Source: an uncultured Selenomonadaceae bacterium (GTDB lineage Bacteria; Bacillota; Negativicutes; Selenomonadales; Selenomonadaceae). Taken from it: 15,244 nt of DNA. The stretch is from positions 1 to 15,244 of the forward strand of contig CALELM010000062.1 of the NCBI GenBank assembly GCA_937902665.1. The letters are read 5' to 3'. The translations under genes and the position numbers were made by a program. This document shows positions 13,760 to 15,244 of this stretch, piece after piece; the stretch's first letter is position 1, and every line of letters starts with the position of its first letter. The notes under the pieces are model-generated. The model was not told the DNA's origin. It worked only from the letters and a program-made list of their open reading frames with translations, and did not search any database.

Positions 13760-15046
13760 ATGTCATCCAAGGAACCCCTTCAGCACCAATGCAGCTTTTG
13801 CAAGCGCATCATCAAGGTGCATGATCAATACGATATGCCAATTTACGATCCGCACACAGGATTTGCTATCTGCAAGAACTGCATCAAGGAGATCTACCGC
13901 TTCATTGAAGAACATGACGCAAGCGAGGCAACCAGCGAAACCAAGGATTTCGCAAACCAGCTCAATGATATCCTCTCAAAAAGCAAGCCGCACATCATCA
14001 AGGACTACCTTGACCAATACATCATCAACCAAGACCGAGCAAAGAAAATCCTCGCCGTTGCCGTGTACAACCATTACAAGCGCATGAAATACGGGTACGA
14101 AAATGCAGATGGTACGGAGATTGAAAAATCGAACGTCATCATGCTTGGGCCTTCCGGCTGCGGGAAAACTGCGCTCCTCTCCCACCTTTCCAAGCTTCTC
14201 GACATCCCGTTTGCCGTCACGGATGCCTCCAGCCTTACGGAAGCAGGCTTTGTCGGTGCTGACGTAGAGGTTGCTGTCCGCAATCTTTACTATGCGGCAG
14301 ACAAGAACATCGAAAAGGCAGAGCACGGCATCATCTATCTGGATGAATTCGACAAGATCGCCAGAAAATCCGGTGCCAACAACTCCATCACGGCAGATCC
14401 GGGACATGAAGGCGTACAGCAGGCACTCCTCAAAATGCTGGAGGGCAGTGTCGTAGAGTTTACGGCACGGGGGCAGCGCAAGCACCCCGAAGCGCCTACC
14501 ATCAAGGTAGATACCACGAATATCCTCTTCATCGTCGGCGGTGCCTTTGTCGGCATTGACAAGGTCATTGCAAAGAGGCTTCAGGATTCCGATAGCTGCA
14601 TCGGCTTTGGCGCAGAGGTGCAGAGCAAGGACGAAAAGCCGAAATTCGATGAGCTCATCTGCAAGGTTCGTCCCGAGGATCTGATGGAATACGGCATTAT
14701 CCCCGAAATCATCGGTCGCCTTCCTATCATCTGCACCTTGGAGACCTTGGATGAGAATGCTCTTCTCCGTATTCTGACAGAGCCGAAAAACGCCCCCATC
14801 AAGCAATACGAAAAACTGCTCTCAATGGACAACGTGACCCTCGAATTCCAAAAGGATGCCCTCCTTGCCGTTGCAAAGAAAGCAATCGAGCGCAAGACGG
14901 GCGCACGTTCCCTCAAGGGCATTATCGAGGACACCATGCTCGATGTCATGTTCGATATCCCACGTTCCGATAGACCACGCAAGGTCATCATCACAAAGGA
15001 ATGCATCGAAGAAGGCAAAAAACCTTCCATCGAGGAAGTGCAATAA
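13760..15046 (+). CDS. clpX: ClpX-type ATP-dependent unfoldase (probable paralog)
   Basis: AAA+ unfoldase that recognises, unfolds and threads proteins into ClpP. It has 428 residues, normal length, with AAAGGAGAG six bases before the ATG. The N-terminal zinc domain has C11, C14, C38 and C41; the 23-residue gap between Cys pairs is longer than the usual 18 or so. Walker A is GPSGCGKT (130-137; commonly GPTGSGKT) and Walker B has D195-E196. The pore-1 loop reads GFVG (163-166) where GYVG is near-universal. The RKH loop (240-242) and the IGF tripeptide that docks on ClpP (281-283) are kept, as are IGRLP and KTGAR with their ATP-sensing arginines. It should therefore work with ClpP. The gene is monocistronic, between a phosphatase gene and a terminator, not beside tig, clpP or lon. 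I infer a second copy; the family call is secure. Confidence 0.95.
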   Translation: MSSKEPLQHQCSFCKRIIKVHDQYDMPIYDPHTGFAICKNCIKEIYRFIEEHDASEATSETKDFANQLNDILSKSKPHIIKDYLDQYIINQDRAKKILAVAVYNHYKRMKYGYENADGTEIEKSNVIMLGPSGCGKTALLSHLSKLLDIPFAVTDASSLTEAGFVGADVEVAVRNLYYAADKNIEKAEHGIIYLDEFDKIARKSGANNSITADPGHEGVQQALLKMLEGSVVEFTARGQRKHPEAPTIKVDTTNILFIVGGAFVGIDKVIAKRLQDSDSCIGFGAEVQSKDEKPKFDELICKVRPEDLMEYGIIPEIIGRLPIICTLETLDENALLRILTEPKNAPIKQYEKLLSMDNVTLEFQKDALLAVAKKAIERKTGARSLKGIIEDTMLDVMFDIPRSDRPRKVIITKECIEEGKKPSIEEVQ

Positions 15047-15088
15047 CGATTTCCTGCGCTTTTGCCAGCAAGCGGAATCCCTCAAAAG

Positions 15089-15136
15089 AAAATATCGTGC
15101 ATGTCTTGTAGCCGCAAGACATGCACGATATTTTTT
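15089..15136. terminator. Bidirectional intrinsic terminator after clpX
   Basis: A perfect 20-bp inverted repeat (arms 15089-15108 and 15115-15134, loop TAGCCG) with AAAA on the left arm end and TTTTTT on the right, so it works on both strands. It serves clpX and the convergent barrel gene. It resembles the 23-bp element at 3593-3644 in design but not in sequence. Confidence 0.87.
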
Positions 15137-15152
15137 ATCTTCATTCCTTTTT

Positions 15153-15244
15153 TTAGAATGCCCAGTTAAGTCCTACATTGGCAGAGATACCCCGTTGTTT
15201 TCCTGCGTATCCCGTGAGGTTTACGTCAATCGCTACAGGGTTCT
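15153..15244 (-). CDS. C-terminal end of an autotransporter-like outer-membrane beta-barrel protein (partial)
   Basis: Only the last 29 codons are inside the window, ending at a TAA (15153-15155). The residues alternate as in barrel strands: PVAIDVNLTGYAGKQRG, then ISANVGLNWAF. A final aromatic Phe after an alternating strand is the outer-membrane assembly (BAM) signal, and the D-x-N-x-x-G-Y-x-G-x-x-x-G pattern resembles the end of autotransporter translocator domains. The passenger domain, if any, lies beyond the right edge. Convergent with clpX, with a shared terminator between. With so few residues, another barrel family is possible. Confidence 0.6.
   Translation of the reverse strand, partial: NPVAIDVNLTGYAGKQRGISANVGLNWAF

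Noticed and set aside
13976..14806. A 276-codon minus-strand frame inside clpX
   Set aside because: It is exactly antisense to the conserved AAA+ core and has no ribosome site or recognisable motif.
1..15244. CRISPR arrays, tRNA or rRNA genes, insertion sequences
   Set aside because: No regularly spaced repeats, no cloverleaf-like or rRNA-like segments and no transposase-like frames or terminal inverted repeats were seen.

Overview
The window looks like chromosomal DNA from a diderm (outer-membrane-bearing) Firmicute of the class Negativicutes, most likely a Selenomonas-type organism. Three things point there. The translation-gene block (rpmE, a yqhQ/DUF1385 gene, prfA, prmC, sua5, rnmV, rsmA) is Firmicute-like in content and order. 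Shine-Dalgarno sites are strong GGAGG types. Yet an autotransporter-like beta-barrel C-terminus and a signal-peptide-bearing phosphatase imply an outer membrane and periplasm. Base composition is moderate, and GTG and TTG starts are frequent. The genus is inferred from gene content only.

Layout. 1-2103 (minus): a type IV pilus motor pair, pilB then pilT, overlapping by 11 bases; pilT runs off the left edge. 2104-2627: a gene-poor stretch with a startless reading frame and a hairpin-rich leader for clpP. 2628-3218 (plus): a stand-alone ClpP. 3219-3672: a convergent intergenic region with five hairpins in about 255 bases, a Shine-Dalgarno site lacking a normal start, and a tiny Cys-containing frame. 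3673-9051 (minus): yqhQ, prfA, prmC, sua5, rnmV and rsmA, tightly packed and probably one operon with a promoter just before yqhQ. 9128-12015 (minus): a three-gene TRAP transporter (dctP, dctQ, dctM). 12095-12292 (minus): rpmE, with a near-consensus promoter, a leader of about 150 bases and an intrinsic terminator separating it from dctP. 12490-13590 (minus): an exported HAD-family phosphatase, divergent from 13760-15046 (plus), a full-length ClpX-type unfoldase. A 20-bp-stem bidirectional terminator separates clpX from the C-terminal end of an autotransporter-like barrel gene at the right edge.

How the genes work together. PrmC methylates the Gln of the GGQ motif in RF1 (prfA), and the two genes overlap by one base. 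Sua5 makes the threonylcarbamoyl-AMP used for the tRNA t6A modification, RnmV matures 5S rRNA and RsmA dimethylates 16S rRNA, so this block is ribosome and tRNA maturation. The TRAP genes sit between rpmE and yqhQ and look like a separate cassette placed in that block.

The most interesting candidate is the ClpP/ClpX pair. Neither gene has its usual neighbours (tig, clpP, clpX, lon side by side), both differ from family consensus at recognisable positions, and they lie about 10.5 kb apart. I suspect an accessory ClpXP protease beside a canonical one elsewhere in the genome, but only the whole genome can settle that.
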